64,000 nucleotides of DNA from Mesorhizobium zhangyense. GTDB taxonomy: Bacteria > Pseudomonadota > Alphaproteobacteria > Rhizobiales > Rhizobiaceae. Positions 46,453 to 55,438 of this stretch are shown here, piece after piece; position 1 is the first letter of the stretch; each line of letters starts with the position of its first letter. A model generated the notes under the pieces. The model saw nothing but the letters and a program-made list of their open reading frames with translations. It made no database searches and was not told where the DNA came from. The DNA lies in contig NZ_JAAKZG010000002.1 of the NCBI RefSeq assembly GCF_011045115.1, forward strand, positions 613,367-677,366. Direction: 5' to 3'. The position numbers and the translations under genes are program-made.

Positions 46453-47346
46453 GTGTTTACTCAGCAGCAGTTGACCTCAATCCTTTCGTCCCTTCCAGAC
46501 CCCGCATTCATTCTCACGCGCAGCGGCCGCTATGCGGCTATATTTGGAGGCAAAGACCTCAGGCACTATCATGACGGCAGCGGGCTTGCCGGGCGTAGCA
46601 TGTTTGAAGTGCTGAAAGAGGAGAAGGCGCGTTGGTTCGCCGCTGAAATTGAAAAGGCTTTGGAAAGCGGCGTACTCCATATCGTCGAATACGAACTCAG
46701 CGGCAGTGACGTGAAGGGAGCCGGCGACGGCCCTAGTAATGCCATCTGGTTCGAGGGCCGGGTTCAGGCGCTGAGCTTTCAGGTGGAAGGCGAGGACGCA
46801 GTCGTCTGGATAGCGAGCAATATCACCGAAAAGAACGAGGTTCAGCAAAAGCTGCGCCAACTGAGCGAGACGGACGCCCTGACGGGGCTATACAATCGCC
46901 GCAAGCTGCTTGAGACCCTGGATGACCGGCTGGCGGTCTTTGAACGGGAAAGGGCTCAGACTTCGGTGCTGGTCTTCGATCTCGACAATTTCAAACGCCT
47001 CAATGATGAGATGGGGCATCATGCAGGCGACGCGGCGCTGGTGGAAATAGCCCGCCTATGCCGCCAGCATCTGCGCAAAAGCGATGTGATCGCCCGTTTC
47101 GGCGGCGACGAGTTCGTGGTGGTGATGCCCGGCACCCATCGAAGCGATGCGATGGAAATCGCCGAGCAGTTGCGTAAACATGTTCCCATCGCCCTGAACG
47201 AAACCGTGCACTACGAATCCACGATCAGCGGCGGTGTTAGCGAATTCGGTCTGCCGGATCGCTTTTCCAGCGATATACTCACACGCGCCGATGCGGGCCT
47301 GTACCAGTCGAAACGGGCCGGTCGCAACCGCGTGTCGGCCCTGTAG
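46453..47346 (+). CDS. PAS-GGDEF diguanylate cyclase
   Basis: Makes the second messenger c-di-GMP from two GTP. The 297-residue protein has an N-terminal PAS-like sensor (about 5-130) and a GGDEF domain with the intact active site GGDEF at 217-221 and the inhibitory I-site RKSD at 208-211, so activity should be limited by its product. There is no transmembrane segment, so the sensor is cytosolic. The start is uncertain: GTG 46453 was preferred because the PAS region begins right after, but GTG 46384 and ATG 46396 are in frame. Confidence 0.85.
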   Translation: MFTQQQLTSILSSLPDPAFILTRSGRYAAIFGGKDLRHYHDGSGLAGRSMFEVLKEEKARWFAAEIEKALESGVLHIVEYELSGSDVKGAGDGPSNAIWFEGRVQALSFQVEGEDAVVWIASNITEKNEVQQKLRQLSETDALTGLYNRRKLLETLDDRLAVFERERAQTSVLVFDLDNFKRLNDEMGHHAGDAALVEIARLCRQHLRKSDVIARFGGDEFVVVMPGTHRSDAMEIAEQLRKHVPIALNETVHYESTISGGVSEFGLPDRFSSDILTRADAGLYQSKRAGRNRVSAL

Positions 47347-47523
47347 ACGCCATTGCGCTGACCACCAAAGGCGGACAGCGACGCCAAGGTAGCGATCCTT
47401 CGCGATAGCCCCGGCGAGACGGACGCTTTTAGGGGTGGAAAAAGGCTGCCGGTTGCCTATTTCGGAAGAGGGCGGATGGGAAACAAGGCCGAAGTCCTGG
47501 CTTCAAAGCGAGAGGAACACGCA

Positions 47524-48003
47524 ATGGCAATCGCAAAGAACACGATTTGCGTCTGGTACGACAAGGACGCCGAGGCTGCCGCCCGTTTCTATTCCGAGAC
47601 CTTTCCTGACAGCGCGGTGCATGCCGTGCATCGCGCACCCGGTGACCACCCGTCCGGCAAACAGGGCGATGTGTTGACTGTCGATTTCACGGTTGCGGGC
47701 ATTCCTTGTCTCGGCCTCAACGGAGGGCCTATGTTCAAGCACAACGAAGCCTTCTCGTTCCAGATAGCCACCGACGATCAGGAGGAGACCGACCGCTACT
47801 GGAATGCCATCGTCGGCAATGGCGGCGAGGAGAGCGCGTGCGGCTGGTGCAAGGACAGATGGGGGATTTCCTGGCAGATCACGCCGCGCGTGCTGACCGA
47901 CGCGATGGCGGCCGGCGGCGCCGAAGCAAAGCGCGCATTTGATGCGATGATGACCATGGGGAAAATCGACGTGGCGAAGATTGAGGCGGCGCGGCGCGGT
48001 TGA
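47524..48003 (+). CDS. VOC-family protein (PhnB/3-demethylubiquinone-methyltransferase-like fold)
   Basis: This 159-residue protein has the glyoxalase/bleomycin-resistance fold of the PhnB group: TICVWYDKDAEAAARFY, then LNGGPMFKHNEAFSFQI and WGISWQITPRVL. Family members bind small ligands or metals; the old 'methyltransferase' name is misleading. ATG 47524 has GAGAGG upstream; a longer in-frame start at 47476 is less likely. Confidence 0.85.
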   Translation: MAIAKNTICVWYDKDAEAAARFYSETFPDSAVHAVHRAPGDHPSGKQGDVLTVDFTVAGIPCLGLNGGPMFKHNEAFSFQIATDDQEETDRYWNAIVGNGGEESACGWCKDRWGISWQITPRVLTDAMAAGGAEAKRAFDAMMTMGKIDVAKIEAARRG

Positions 48004-48060
48004 AGCTTTGTGGCGTCTTGCGACATTCCCATCCGCGCTGCGATCGCGTAGTTTCCCCGC

Positions 48061-48510
48061 ATGGCTGAAGTTCTCTTTTATCACCTGACCGAATCGACGC
48101 TGGAAGACGCACTGCCCGGCCTGCTTGAAAAGAGCGTGCAGCGCGGCTGGCGGGCGGTCGTGCAGACCGGCACCGAGGAAAGGCGCGATGCGCTCGACGC
48201 GCATCTGTGGACGTTCCGCGACGATGCCTTCCTCGCCCACGCCACCGACCGCGAGGCTTTCCCGGAAGACCAGCCGGTTCTGTTGACGACCGACCTCGAC
48301 AACCGCAACGATGCAAAGATCCGTTTTCTGGTCGACGGGGCATCGCCGCCTGACATCGCGCCTTACGAGCGCGCTGTGTTCATGTTCGACGGGCATGACG
48401 CAGCCCAGCTCGAGACCGCGCGGGAGCACTGGAAGACGATGAAGGCTGCCGGCCACGCCGTCACCTACTGGCAGCAGACGCCCGACCGGCGCTGGGAGCG
48501 CAAGGCTTGA
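48061..48510 (+). CDS. holC: DNA polymerase III chi subunit
   Basis: Links the clamp loader to single-strand-binding protein on the lagging strand. The 149-residue protein begins MAEVLFYHLTESTLEDALP with the chi-specific WRAVVQTGTEERRDALD region. The pepA-holC pair is common in proteobacteria; here three other genes lie in between. The next gene overlaps its stop. Confidence 0.93.
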   Translation: MAEVLFYHLTESTLEDALPGLLEKSVQRGWRAVVQTGTEERRDALDAHLWTFRDDAFLAHATDREAFPEDQPVLLTTDLDNRNDAKIRFLVDGASPPDIAPYERAVFMFDGHDAAQLETAREHWKTMKAAGHAVTYWQQTPDRRWERKA

Positions 48511-49094
48511 GCGTGCAGGCATCCGAAGCAAAGGACGATTTTCCGGGGATCATCGTCATCACCGGCGGCATGGGCGCCGGCAAGTCGACGGTTGCGCAGG
48601 CGCTGGCCGAGAGATTGCCGAAAAGCGTGCATCTGCGCGGCGATCTTTTTCGCCGGCTGATCGTCAGCGGCCGGGTCGAAATGAGCCCCGACCCGGTGCC
48701 CGAAGCCGTGAACCAGCTGCGGCTGCGCTACGATCTCGCCTGGGATGTGGCCGCAAAATATGCCGAGGCCGGCTTCACCGTCGTCTATCAGGATGTGATT
48801 CTGGGCGAATTCCTCGGCTGGACGGTGGAGCGGCTGCAGGCCTATCGCCCGGCCGTCATCGTGCTTGATCCCTCAGCCGAGACGCTGACCGCCCGCGACA
48901 AGGGTCGCACCAAGAACATCTATGGCGATCCCGTCCATGGCTCGTGGACCGCTGAGATGATGCGGCAGGTGCTGCACGACCAGACGCCGCATATCGGCCT
49001 GTGGATCGACACCTCCGCGCAGAGCGTGGACGAGACCGTCGATGCGATTTTGGCTGGACTGAAGGGCGCGGGCACGGAGCGAAGCGCCGGCTAG
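48507..49094 (+). CDS. P-loop kinase-like protein (AAA-type / small-molecule phosphotransferase-like)
   Basis: This 195-residue protein has a Walker A motif GGMGAGKST, a conserved RGDLFRRL (substrate Asp) and a DPSAETLTARDKGRTKN stretch with an Arg-rich lid, the layout of small P-loop kinases. The substrate is unknown. The start is TTG 48507, overlapping the holC stop; a GTG at 48513 is an alternative. Confidence 0.75.
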   Translation: MSVQASEAKDDFPGIIVITGGMGAGKSTVAQALAERLPKSVHLRGDLFRRLIVSGRVEMSPDPVPEAVNQLRLRYDLAWDVAAKYAEAGFTVVYQDVILGEFLGWTVERLQAYRPAVIVLDPSAETLTARDKGRTKNIYGDPVHGSWTAEMMRQVLHDQTPHIGLWIDTSAQSVDETVDAILAGLKGAGTERSAG

Positions 49095-49178
49095 TCGTCG
49101 AAGGCGTCCGGTTGCCGCCGATCCGCATGGACAGCCGGCCCCGCCGCGTGGCAGAGAATGCCCGTAACGGAGTTTTCG

Positions 49179-49796
49179 ATGCGCTTCTTTTTTCTGCTTG
49201 TCCTGCTGGCCGGTGCGGCTCTTGGCGTCGTCTATCCCTGGGCGGTCAAGAATTTTTCCGGCCATGAGATCGGCGCCTGGCGCGTCTATGAGCGCGCGTC
49301 CGGCTTCAAGACGGTCGACGTGACGCTAGCCGCGACGGATGCGCCGGTGCGCGTGCTGGTCGATATGACGGCGGTGGGCGGTGCGAGAACGGCGGGCAGG
49401 CAGGCGGTGCTGACCCTGACCGCGGCCACCGGCGGGCGCACCGTGCTGACGGACGTGATGAATTTCGTCGATCCCTCCGTGCGGGAAAATTCCCCCCAGA
49501 CCAATCAGAAAATCTATCGCGACGATGGCGGCCTGATCTCCGATGTCGAGGCCGGAACCTATACATTCACCATCGGGCAGGGCGACGCCGAGGGCATCGA
49601 TATCCAGACGGTCGATCTCGTCCTGCGCAGCGATGCGGGCGCAACGGACGAGCGGGCCCAGCCGCTGGGCCTGTCGCTGCTGGCAATCGGCTTCATCGGG
49701 CTGGTCATTGCCTTGCGGCGCGGTGGAGGCGGCCGCCCCGGCAACCCGAACGCGCAGCCGCCAGCGCCGCGCTGGGGCAGGGGCGAGAACCGCTGA
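49179..49796 (+). CDS. Predicted envelope protein of unknown function
   Basis: This 205-residue protein has hydrophobic segments at its N-terminus (MRFFFLLVLLAGAALGVVYP) and near the C-terminus (LGLSLLAIGFIGLVIALRR), with a beta-rich part between, probably in the periplasm. No family was recognised. ATG 49179 has CGGAG upstream; an earlier in-frame ATG at 49158 is less likely. The rlmJ start follows 1 bp after its stop. Confidence 0.65.
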   Translation: MRFFFLLVLLAGAALGVVYPWAVKNFSGHEIGAWRVYERASGFKTVDVTLAATDAPVRVLVDMTAVGGARTAGRQAVLTLTAATGGRTVLTDVMNFVDPSVRENSPQTNQKIYRDDGGLISDVEAGTYTFTIGQGDAEGIDIQTVDLVLRSDAGATDERAQPLGLSLLAIGFIGLVIALRRGGGGRPGNPNAQPPAPRWGRGENR

Positions 49797-49797
49797 C

Positions 49798-50667
49798 GTG
49801 AATTACCGCCACGCCTACCACGCCGGAAACTTTGCCGATGTCGTCAAGCACGCAGTGCTGGCGCGGCTGGTCGAATATCTGAAGCAGAAGGACAAGGCTT
49901 TTCGGGTGATCGACACCCATGCAGGCATCGGCCTCTACGACCTCTCGTCGGAGGAAGCGCAGAAAACCGGCGAATGGCACTGCGGTATCGGCCGGCTGCT
50001 CGATGCAAAGATGGAGCCTAAGGCGGCAAAGCTGCTGGCGCCTTATCTCGATGCGGTGCGCTCTGCCGATCCCGATGGCGGGCTTTCCGCCTATCCCGGC
50101 TCGCCGCTGATCGTGCGGCGGCTGCTGCGCAAGCAGGACCGGCTGTCGGCGATCGAACTGCACCCCGCGGATTTCCAGCTATTGAAGGCGCTGTTCGCCG
50201 ACGATTTCCAGGTGCGGGTGAACGAGCTCGACGGCTGGCTGGCGCTCGGCGCGCATCTGCCGCCGAAGGAAAAGCGCGGGCTGGTGCTGGTCGATCCGCC
50301 CTTCGAGCAGGAAGGCGAATTCGACCGGCTGGTCGACGGCCTGCAGCGTGCACACAAGCGTTGGCCGGGCGGCATTTATGCGCTGTGGTATCCGATCAAG
50401 GACCGGCAGGCTGTGGCGGATTTCCGCGAGGCGCTGGCCGGTTGCGGCATCCCCAAGATCCTCGATATCCGCTTCGAGCTCAGGCGACCGTCGCGCGAGC
50501 CGCGGCTCGACGGCACCGGCATGATCGTCGTCAACCCGCCCTACACGCTGGAGGCGGAATTGCAGGCGATGCTGCCGGCGCTGCATGCCCTGCTGGCGCA
50601 GGAGAAGGGCGCGGGGTGGTCGGTCGATTGGCTGGCGGGGGAAGACGAACGCCGGGGCGACATATGA
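49798..50667 (+). CDS. rlmJ: 23S rRNA (adenine(2030)-N(6))-methyltransferase
   Basis: Methylates A2030 of 23S rRNA. The 289-residue protein has the RlmJ N-terminal NYRHAYHAGNFADVVKH, and the N6-adenine methyltransferase motif IV DPPF at 166-169. The start is GTG 49798. Its ATGA stop overlaps the next gene. Length and fold match the E. coli protein. Confidence 0.93.
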   Translation: MNYRHAYHAGNFADVVKHAVLARLVEYLKQKDKAFRVIDTHAGIGLYDLSSEEAQKTGEWHCGIGRLLDAKMEPKAAKLLAPYLDAVRSADPDGGLSAYPGSPLIVRRLLRKQDRLSAIELHPADFQLLKALFADDFQVRVNELDGWLALGAHLPPKEKRGLVLVDPPFEQEGEFDRLVDGLQRAHKRWPGGIYALWYPIKDRQAVADFREALAGCGIPKILDIRFELRRPSREPRLDGTGMIVVNPPYTLEAELQAMLPALHALLAQEKGAGWSVDWLAGEDERRGDI

Positions 50668-51140
50668 CGCCTCCGCGCGCCAACCCGCTTCATCTCCTCG
50701 CCGCCTTTGGCTCGGGCGGCCTCCTGACCCTGATGATCCATTTCAATGGCGAACTGGCGCGCTATGGCAACGCCTTGTTCGCTTCCTGGACCGCGCATGG
50801 CACGGGAACTATCGCGGCACTCATCTTTCTTGCTGTTCTGTGGCGTCGTGCGCCTGCCGGCAATGCGCCGAAAATCCGCACGCCATTGTGGGCCTATCTG
50901 GGCGGTGTGTCGGGTGCCGCAACCGTCATGTTCTCTTCAATCGCGGTCAATTCGCCGCTTGCGCTTTCCGGCACGCTGGCACTCGGCCTCGTCGGCCAGA
51001 TGATCTTCAGCCTCGCGGCTGACCGCTGGGGCCTGTTCGGCCTGCCGATGCGCCGTCCCGGTGCACGCGACTTCGCAGCCCTTGGGCTGGTGCTGGCGGG
51101 AAGCGCGATCATAATCCTGTTCGGCAAAGGTGCCGCATGA
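50664..51140 (+). CDS. Half-size DMT transporter (DUF606/YdcZ-like), first of a pair
   Basis: This 158-residue protein has about five hydrophobic helices. It and the next gene are half-size members of the DMT superfamily, which probably act as a heterodimer. Starts at ATG 50664, overlapping rlmJ (ATGA), and its stop overlaps the next start (ATGA), so all three are translationally coupled. Substrate unknown. Confidence 0.82.
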   Translation: MTPPRANPLHLLAAFGSGGLLTLMIHFNGELARYGNALFASWTAHGTGTIAALIFLAVLWRRAPAGNAPKIRTPLWAYLGGVSGAATVMFSSIAVNSPLALSGTLALGLVGQMIFSLAADRWGLFGLPMRRPGARDFAALGLVLAGSAIIILFGKGAA

Positions 51141-51559
51141 CGCTATGGATCGTGGTGGCCAGCGTCGCGGGCGTGCTGGTGGGCGTCAGTCGGCAGATCA
51201 ACGGGCGGCTCAGCCTCTCGACCTCTCCGCTGAAAGCCTCTTTCTGGAACCATGCCGTCGGTTTCGCCGCGCTGACTGCTCTTGGTCTCGTTATCGGCGG
51301 GTTGATTCCAGCCGGCGCAAGCGATGTACCGTGGCATGTCTATATCGGTGGGCCGATCGGCGTGGTTTTCGTTGCCGCCGGCAGCTGGCTCATCGCCCGC
51401 ATCGGCGCGGTCAACACCGCACTTCTGGTCATCGGCGGCCAGATGGTTTCAGGCGTTGCACTCGACCTGTTGAGCGCCGCATCGCCGGCTATCTGGGCAA
51501 GCGCCCTTGGCGTGGCGCTTATCCTCGCGGGCATGGCGCTCACCCAGCGGCGGCGGTGA
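51137..51559 (+). CDS. Half-size DMT transporter (DUF606/YdcZ-like), second of a pair
   Basis: This 140-residue, five-helix protein contains GVLVGVSRQINGRLS and WNHAVGFAALTALG, the DUF606 signature. The preceding gene overlaps by 4 bp, which supports a two-subunit transporter made from equal amounts of each half. Confidence 0.85.
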   Translation: MTLWIVVASVAGVLVGVSRQINGRLSLSTSPLKASFWNHAVGFAALTALGLVIGGLIPAGASDVPWHVYIGGPIGVVFVAAGSWLIARIGAVNTALLVIGGQMVSGVALDLLSAASPAIWASALGVALILAGMALTQRRR

Positions 51560-51672
51560 TGAAGGCTGTCCCACACGCTATGAAAATCCATCCCGCTTGA
51601 CCGTTTCGCGCCCATTGAGCACTATCCGCGCTTAGGCGTCGCGTTCGGCGATGATTCATGAGGTTTTTTGCT

Positions 51673-52113
51673 ATGTCCCGTATTGCTCATTTCGTGATGG
51701 CCGCAGCCGTTGCCGCCGGTTCGCTGCTGACGGGGCCAAATCTTTCCCAAGCCGCCGACGTGGTTGCGCGACAGGAAGAGGGCACCAGCCTCTGCTCGGA
51801 CCAGCGCTATCTCAACAAGATCATTCATCGCTTCGGCTATCAGGTGAAACACGTGCCCAACCTGCCGGACGTGGCGATCACCGATTTCCAGAACATTTAT
51901 CCGAAGCGCTACGAGCCGGTTGACGAGCGCCATCCGATCGCGCGGCTTTATTGCGGCGCGACCGCCAGCCTTTCCGATGGGCGCCAGCATGAAGTCTTTT
52001 ACCTGATCGAGGGCCGGATGGGCTTTGCCGGGATCGGCGACAATGTCGAGTTCTGCTTGCCGGGCTTCGACCGCTGGATGGTTTATAACGGCCGCTGCCG
52101 CGTGCTGCGTTAA
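51673..52113 (+). CDS. Secreted protein of unknown function
   Basis: This 146-residue protein has a signal peptide (about 1-27, cut near SQAAD). Cysteines occur in SLCSDQRYL, RLYCGATA, EFCLPGF and NGRCRVL, probably forming two disulfides. The text HVPNLPDVAITDFQNI is distinctive and I do not recognise a function. ATG 51673 was chosen because GAGG precedes it; ATG 51658 is in frame. Confidence 0.65.
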   Translation: MSRIAHFVMAAAVAAGSLLTGPNLSQAADVVARQEEGTSLCSDQRYLNKIIHRFGYQVKHVPNLPDVAITDFQNIYPKRYEPVDERHPIARLYCGATASLSDGRQHEVFYLIEGRMGFAGIGDNVEFCLPGFDRWMVYNGRCRVLR

Positions 52114-52127
52114 ATCCGGGCAAGCAG

Positions 52128-52871
52128 ATGCCTTTGGCTAGGGAGCGTCGCCGGCATTTTGGTGCGGCGGTGCTTTGCCTTGCCGCGCTTGTAGCCATTG
52201 CCGGTTGCAAGCCCTCCGGCGACAGCCAGCAGGCGGCGAACGCCCCGGCCTCAACGGCGACACCTACAACTTCTTCCCAACCAGCAGTCGCGCTGGGCAA
52301 GGGTTTCGATTTCTACGTGCTGTCGCTGTCATGGTCGCCGAGCTATTGTGAGGCGGAGGGCGGCGATGCCAATCGCCAGCAATGCGCGATGGGCAGACCC
52401 TACGCCTTCGTCGTCCATGGCCTTTGGCCGCAATATGAGCGCGGCTATCCGCAGGATTGCCGCACGAACCAGCGCGATGTGCCCAACGACACGCTGCGCA
52501 CCCTCTACGACATCATGCCGGCGTCGGGTCTCATTCGCCACGAATGGCGCAAGCACGGTTCTTGTGCGGGCCTGTCCCAGGACGATTATTTCAAGGTTTT
52601 GAGGGCTGCGCGCGAGCGGGTAAAGATACCGGCCGAGTTCAACCGGCTCGATGGCTATCGCACGCTCGACCCGGATGATGCGGAACGCGCCTTCCTGAAG
52701 GTCAACCAGAGCCTGCCGGCGGACGGCATCGCGGTGACCTGCGACCGCCGCTATCTGCGCGAGGTTCGCATCTGCATGAACAAGGATCTTTCTTTCCGCT
52801 CCTGCGACGAGGTCGATCGCGATTCCTGCCGGCGCGACAAGGTGGTCATGCCGCCGGTGCGTGGCGGATAG
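52128..52871 (+). CDS. RNase T2-family ribonuclease, probable lipoprotein
   Basis: This 247-residue protein has both catalytic motifs of RNase T2: CAS I FVVHGLWPQ (H97) and CAS II HEWRKHGSC (H138, E139, K142, H143). The leader carries a lipobox AIAGC (C27), suggesting outer-membrane or periplasmic anchoring, followed by an Ala/Thr-rich spacer. It degrades RNA extracytoplasmically, perhaps to scavenge nucleotides and phosphate. Start ATG 52128 is 14 bp after the previous gene. Confidence 0.88.
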   Translation: MPLARERRRHFGAAVLCLAALVAIAGCKPSGDSQQAANAPASTATPTTSSQPAVALGKGFDFYVLSLSWSPSYCEAEGGDANRQQCAMGRPYAFVVHGLWPQYERGYPQDCRTNQRDVPNDTLRTLYDIMPASGLIRHEWRKHGSCAGLSQDDYFKVLRAARERVKIPAEFNRLDGYRTLDPDDAERAFLKVNQSLPADGIAVTCDRRYLREVRICMNKDLSFRSCDEVDRDSCRRDKVVMPPVRGG

Positions 52872-52948
52872 TTTTTTCGGGGCTGGTTGTTGCTTCGCCG
52901 GCTGGGCAAAACTACGGTCTCGCGCATTATCCAGGAGAGATCGCCTTC

Positions 52949-53545
52949 ATGCCGAAAATTCTTTATGCCCCTGCCTCGCCCTACAGTGCAAAGGTCAGGA
53001 TGGCCGCAGCCTATGCCGGGATTGCGCTGGAAGGCGTACTGACCGACACCAACGCCGAACCCGCCGAACTGATCGCCGCAAACCCGCTTGGCAAGATACC
53101 TGCGCTGGTCACGGACGACGGCGAAGCCGTGTTCGACAGCCGGGCGATCACCCAGTATCTGAACCGCGTGTCCGGCAATGCGCTTTTCCCGCGCAATCCA
53201 GCCAAGCGCCTGGAGGCCGAGCGGCTGGAAGCGTTGGCCGACGGCCTGTGCGACTGCCTGCTTGCCCATGTCTATGAACGCCGCTTCCGGCCGGAGGAAA
53301 AGGTGCATGCGCCATGGCTCGACAAGCAGTGGTCGAAGGTCGTGCGGGCACTGGACGTGCTGAACGCCAATCCACCGAAGCTGCCCAAGAAGATCACAGC
53401 CGGCCAGATCGCGCTGCGGGCAACGCTCGGCTACATGGATCTGCGCTTTGCCGGCAAATGGGAGCGCGGCCATGCGAGGCTCAAGCGCTGGGCGGCACGC
53501 TTCGACGAGAAATTCCCCGAACTCAAGCCGTATCTGCCGTCCTGA
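52949..53545 (+). CDS. Glutathione S-transferase-family protein
   Basis: This 198-residue protein begins with a thioredoxin-like domain: SPYSAKVRMAAAYAGI (glutathione-site Ser near the start) and ANPLGKIPALV, ending in DSRAITQYLNR, then an all-helical C-terminal domain. The substrate is unknown. A bidirectional terminator follows. Confidence 0.85.
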   Translation: MPKILYAPASPYSAKVRMAAAYAGIALEGVLTDTNAEPAELIAANPLGKIPALVTDDGEAVFDSRAITQYLNRVSGNALFPRNPAKRLEAERLEALADGLCDCLLAHVYERRFRPEEKVHAPWLDKQWSKVVRALDVLNANPPKLPKKITAGQIALRATLGYMDLRFAGKWERGHARLKRWAARFDEKFPELKPYLPS

Positions 53546-53557
53546 GTCGGGATGCAA

Positions 53558-53589
53558 AAAAGCCGGGCCTCTTTCGAGGCCCGGCTTTT
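53558..53589. terminator. Bidirectional rho-independent terminator
   Basis: AAAAGCCGGGCCTC (53558-53571) and GAGGCCCGGCTTTT (53576-53589) form a perfect 14-bp stem with a TTTC loop. A/T runs lie on both outer sides. It serves the convergent GST and porin genes. Confidence 0.9.
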
Positions 53590-53612
53590 GTCTAACTGCC
53601 TGTTACGGCGAA

Positions 53613-54269
53613 TTAGAACTTCATACCGACACCGAACTGGATGCGATGATCCGTGGCGTCGACATCACGGGTACCGCTACCCGTGGTGAACTCCTTGCTG
53701 CCGTAGTCGGTGTAACGATACTCGACGCGGGCAAACACGTTGTCGGTGACCTTCAGGTCGGTGCCGACGCCGGCGGTCCAGCCGAGCATCGTGTTCTTGT
53801 CGGAAATGCCGCCTTCGGTGAGCTTGACGCTCTGGGCTGCACCACCAGCGGTGATGTAGGGCAGGATGTCCGGGGTGACGGCATAACCGAGACGGGCGCG
53901 AAGCGAGCCGCCGAGGCCGCCCTTCACTTCCGTGCCGGCATTGTCGCCCTTGAGACCGCCATAGCCGAGGTCGCCTTCGACGCCGGCTACTACATTGTCG
54001 ATCTGGTAGTTATAGCCGACAAAGCCGCCACCGATGAAACCGTCGGTGTTGACGGTGTTACCCGGCTCCTTGACGCGACCCGAAAAGCCGTAGCCCAGCG
54101 TCACACCGGCATAGGGGCCGGACCACGTGTTGAGCGGGGCCACTTCCATCGGAGCGGCGGGTGCCGGCGGCTCTTCCTGAACGACGTCAGCTGCATTGGC
54201 AACACCAGCGAAGGCCAGCAGGCCGAACGCAGCTGCCAGAGGCCGCGCGAATTTCAATTTGGCTTCCAT
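53613..54269 (-). CDS. Omp25/Omp31-like outer-membrane beta-barrel protein
   Basis: This 218-residue protein has a signal peptide (cut near ANAAD) and an eight-stranded barrel with repeated aromatic strands, ending in the outer-membrane signature HRIQFGVGMKF with a C-terminal Phe. It resembles the Omp25/Omp31 family of Rhizobiales surface proteins. Start ATG 54269 is preceded by AAGGAG; an upstream in-frame extension to 54488 would bury the signal peptide. Confidence 0.88.
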   Translation of the reverse strand: MEAKLKFARPLAAAFGLLAFAGVANAADVVQEEPPAPAAPMEVAPLNTWSGPYAGVTLGYGFSGRVKEPGNTVNTDGFIGGGFVGYNYQIDNVVAGVEGDLGYGGLKGDNAGTEVKGGLGGSLRARLGYAVTPDILPYITAGGAAQSVKLTEGGISDKNTMLGWTAGVGTDLKVTDNVFARVEYRYTDYGSKEFTTGSGTRDVDATDHRIQFGVGMKF

Positions 54270-54673
54270 TTTCTTACTCCTTAGCCACAGCACACAATGT
54301 TCTTCTGTGGGAGGTGTCCAAACCGTCTGGGGGGAACAACGGCTCGGGTACCTGACAGTTCCCAATGTCGTGCCGAAATGCGGCTGCACCACACCCGAAA
54401 TTGGGTCTTTGCCCGGCGCCAATAAGGCGGAAGAATGACGTTGCAGTTGCGCAACAACATTGTCAGGAGAGTTCGGATCAGAAGGCAAAAAGTGCCTTGG
54501 TTCAAGGGGTTGCGGACCCTATATTGATTCTGTTTCCGAACGTTCTCACTAAATTAGGTGGTTTGCATAAGGGCTTCGCCACAATGCCGCCAAAGGAACG
54601 AACGCGAATTAACCTGTGAGGCGCCAAAATCGGCAAAACAGCCATTTGCGTTTGAAAAATTAGGGATGGACAA
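54270..54673. other. 404-bp intergenic region between porin and SDR genes
   Basis: It must contain the leftward porin promoter and the rightward SDR promoter. No core motif was found with confidence and no gene is visible. Confidence 0.45.
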
Positions 54674-55438
54674 ATGCGGAAATCGGGCAGGACGGCGCTG
54701 GTGACGGGTGGCGCCAGACGTATCGGCAGGGCGATCGTCGAGGACCTTGCCGCGCACGGATTCGCCGTCGCCATCCACTGCAACCGCTCGCGCAGCGAGG
54801 CGGAGGAACTGGCTGCAACGGTGGCCGCCAATGGCGGCGAGGCCGCGATCGTCACCGCCGATCTCACCGATATGCGCGCCGTCGATGGGCTGATTTCGCA
54901 GGCAGGCAAGGCGGTCGGCCCGATCTCGCTGCTGGTCAACAATGCCTCGCTCTTCGTCGATGATGATGTGACCGATTTCGAGTGGGCGACCTGGGATCGG
55001 CATTTCGCCGTGCATGTGAAGACGCCGGTTCTGCTGGTGCGCCGTTTCGCCGAAGCCCTGCCGTCTGGCAGCGAAGGCCTGGTCGTCAACATGATAGACC
55101 AGCGCGTGTGGAAGCCGACGCCGCGCTATTTCTCCTATGCACTGTCGAAATCGGCTCTCTGGACGGCGACGCAGACCATGGCGCAGGCGCTGGCCCCCAG
55201 AATTCGCGTCAACGCGATCGGGCCGGGGCCGACGCTCGCCAACCCGAAACAGCAGCCTGAGGATTTCGCCGCGCAGGTAGACGGGGTGATCCTGAAGCGG
55301 GGTCCCGATCTTTTGGAATTCGGCGCAACGATTCGCTATCTATGGGAGGCGCGCTCGGTCACCGGCCAGATGATCGCGCTCGATGGCGGCCAGCACCTTG
55401 CGTGGCAGACGCCGGATGTGACAGGCATGGTGGAATGA
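54674..55438 (+). CDS. Pteridine-reductase-like SDR (FolM/PTR1 type)
   Basis: This 254-residue SDR has a cofactor motif TGGARRIG (11-18) with an Arg, NNASLF at 89-94, and Y155 and K159 in SYALSK. At the usual Ser position there is NMID with D142, the same Asp replacement as in trypanosomatid PTR1 and bacterial FolM. This points to a pterin reductase, but substrate is inferred. Start ATG 54674 with AGGGA. The stop overlaps the uvrC start (ATGA). Confidence 0.8.
   Translation: MRKSGRTALVTGGARRIGRAIVEDLAAHGFAVAIHCNRSRSEAEELAATVAANGGEAAIVTADLTDMRAVDGLISQAGKAVGPISLLVNNASLFVDDDVTDFEWATWDRHFAVHVKTPVLLVRRFAEALPSGSEGLVVNMIDQRVWKPTPRYFSYALSKSALWTATQTMAQALAPRIRVNAIGPGPTLANPKQQPEDFAAQVDGVILKRGPDLLEFGATIRYLWEARSVTGQMIALDGGQHLAWQTPDVTGMVE

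Noticed and set aside
54270..54488. An N-terminal extension of the porin
   Set aside because: It would place 73 residues ahead of a clear signal peptide; ATG 54269 has AAGGAG.
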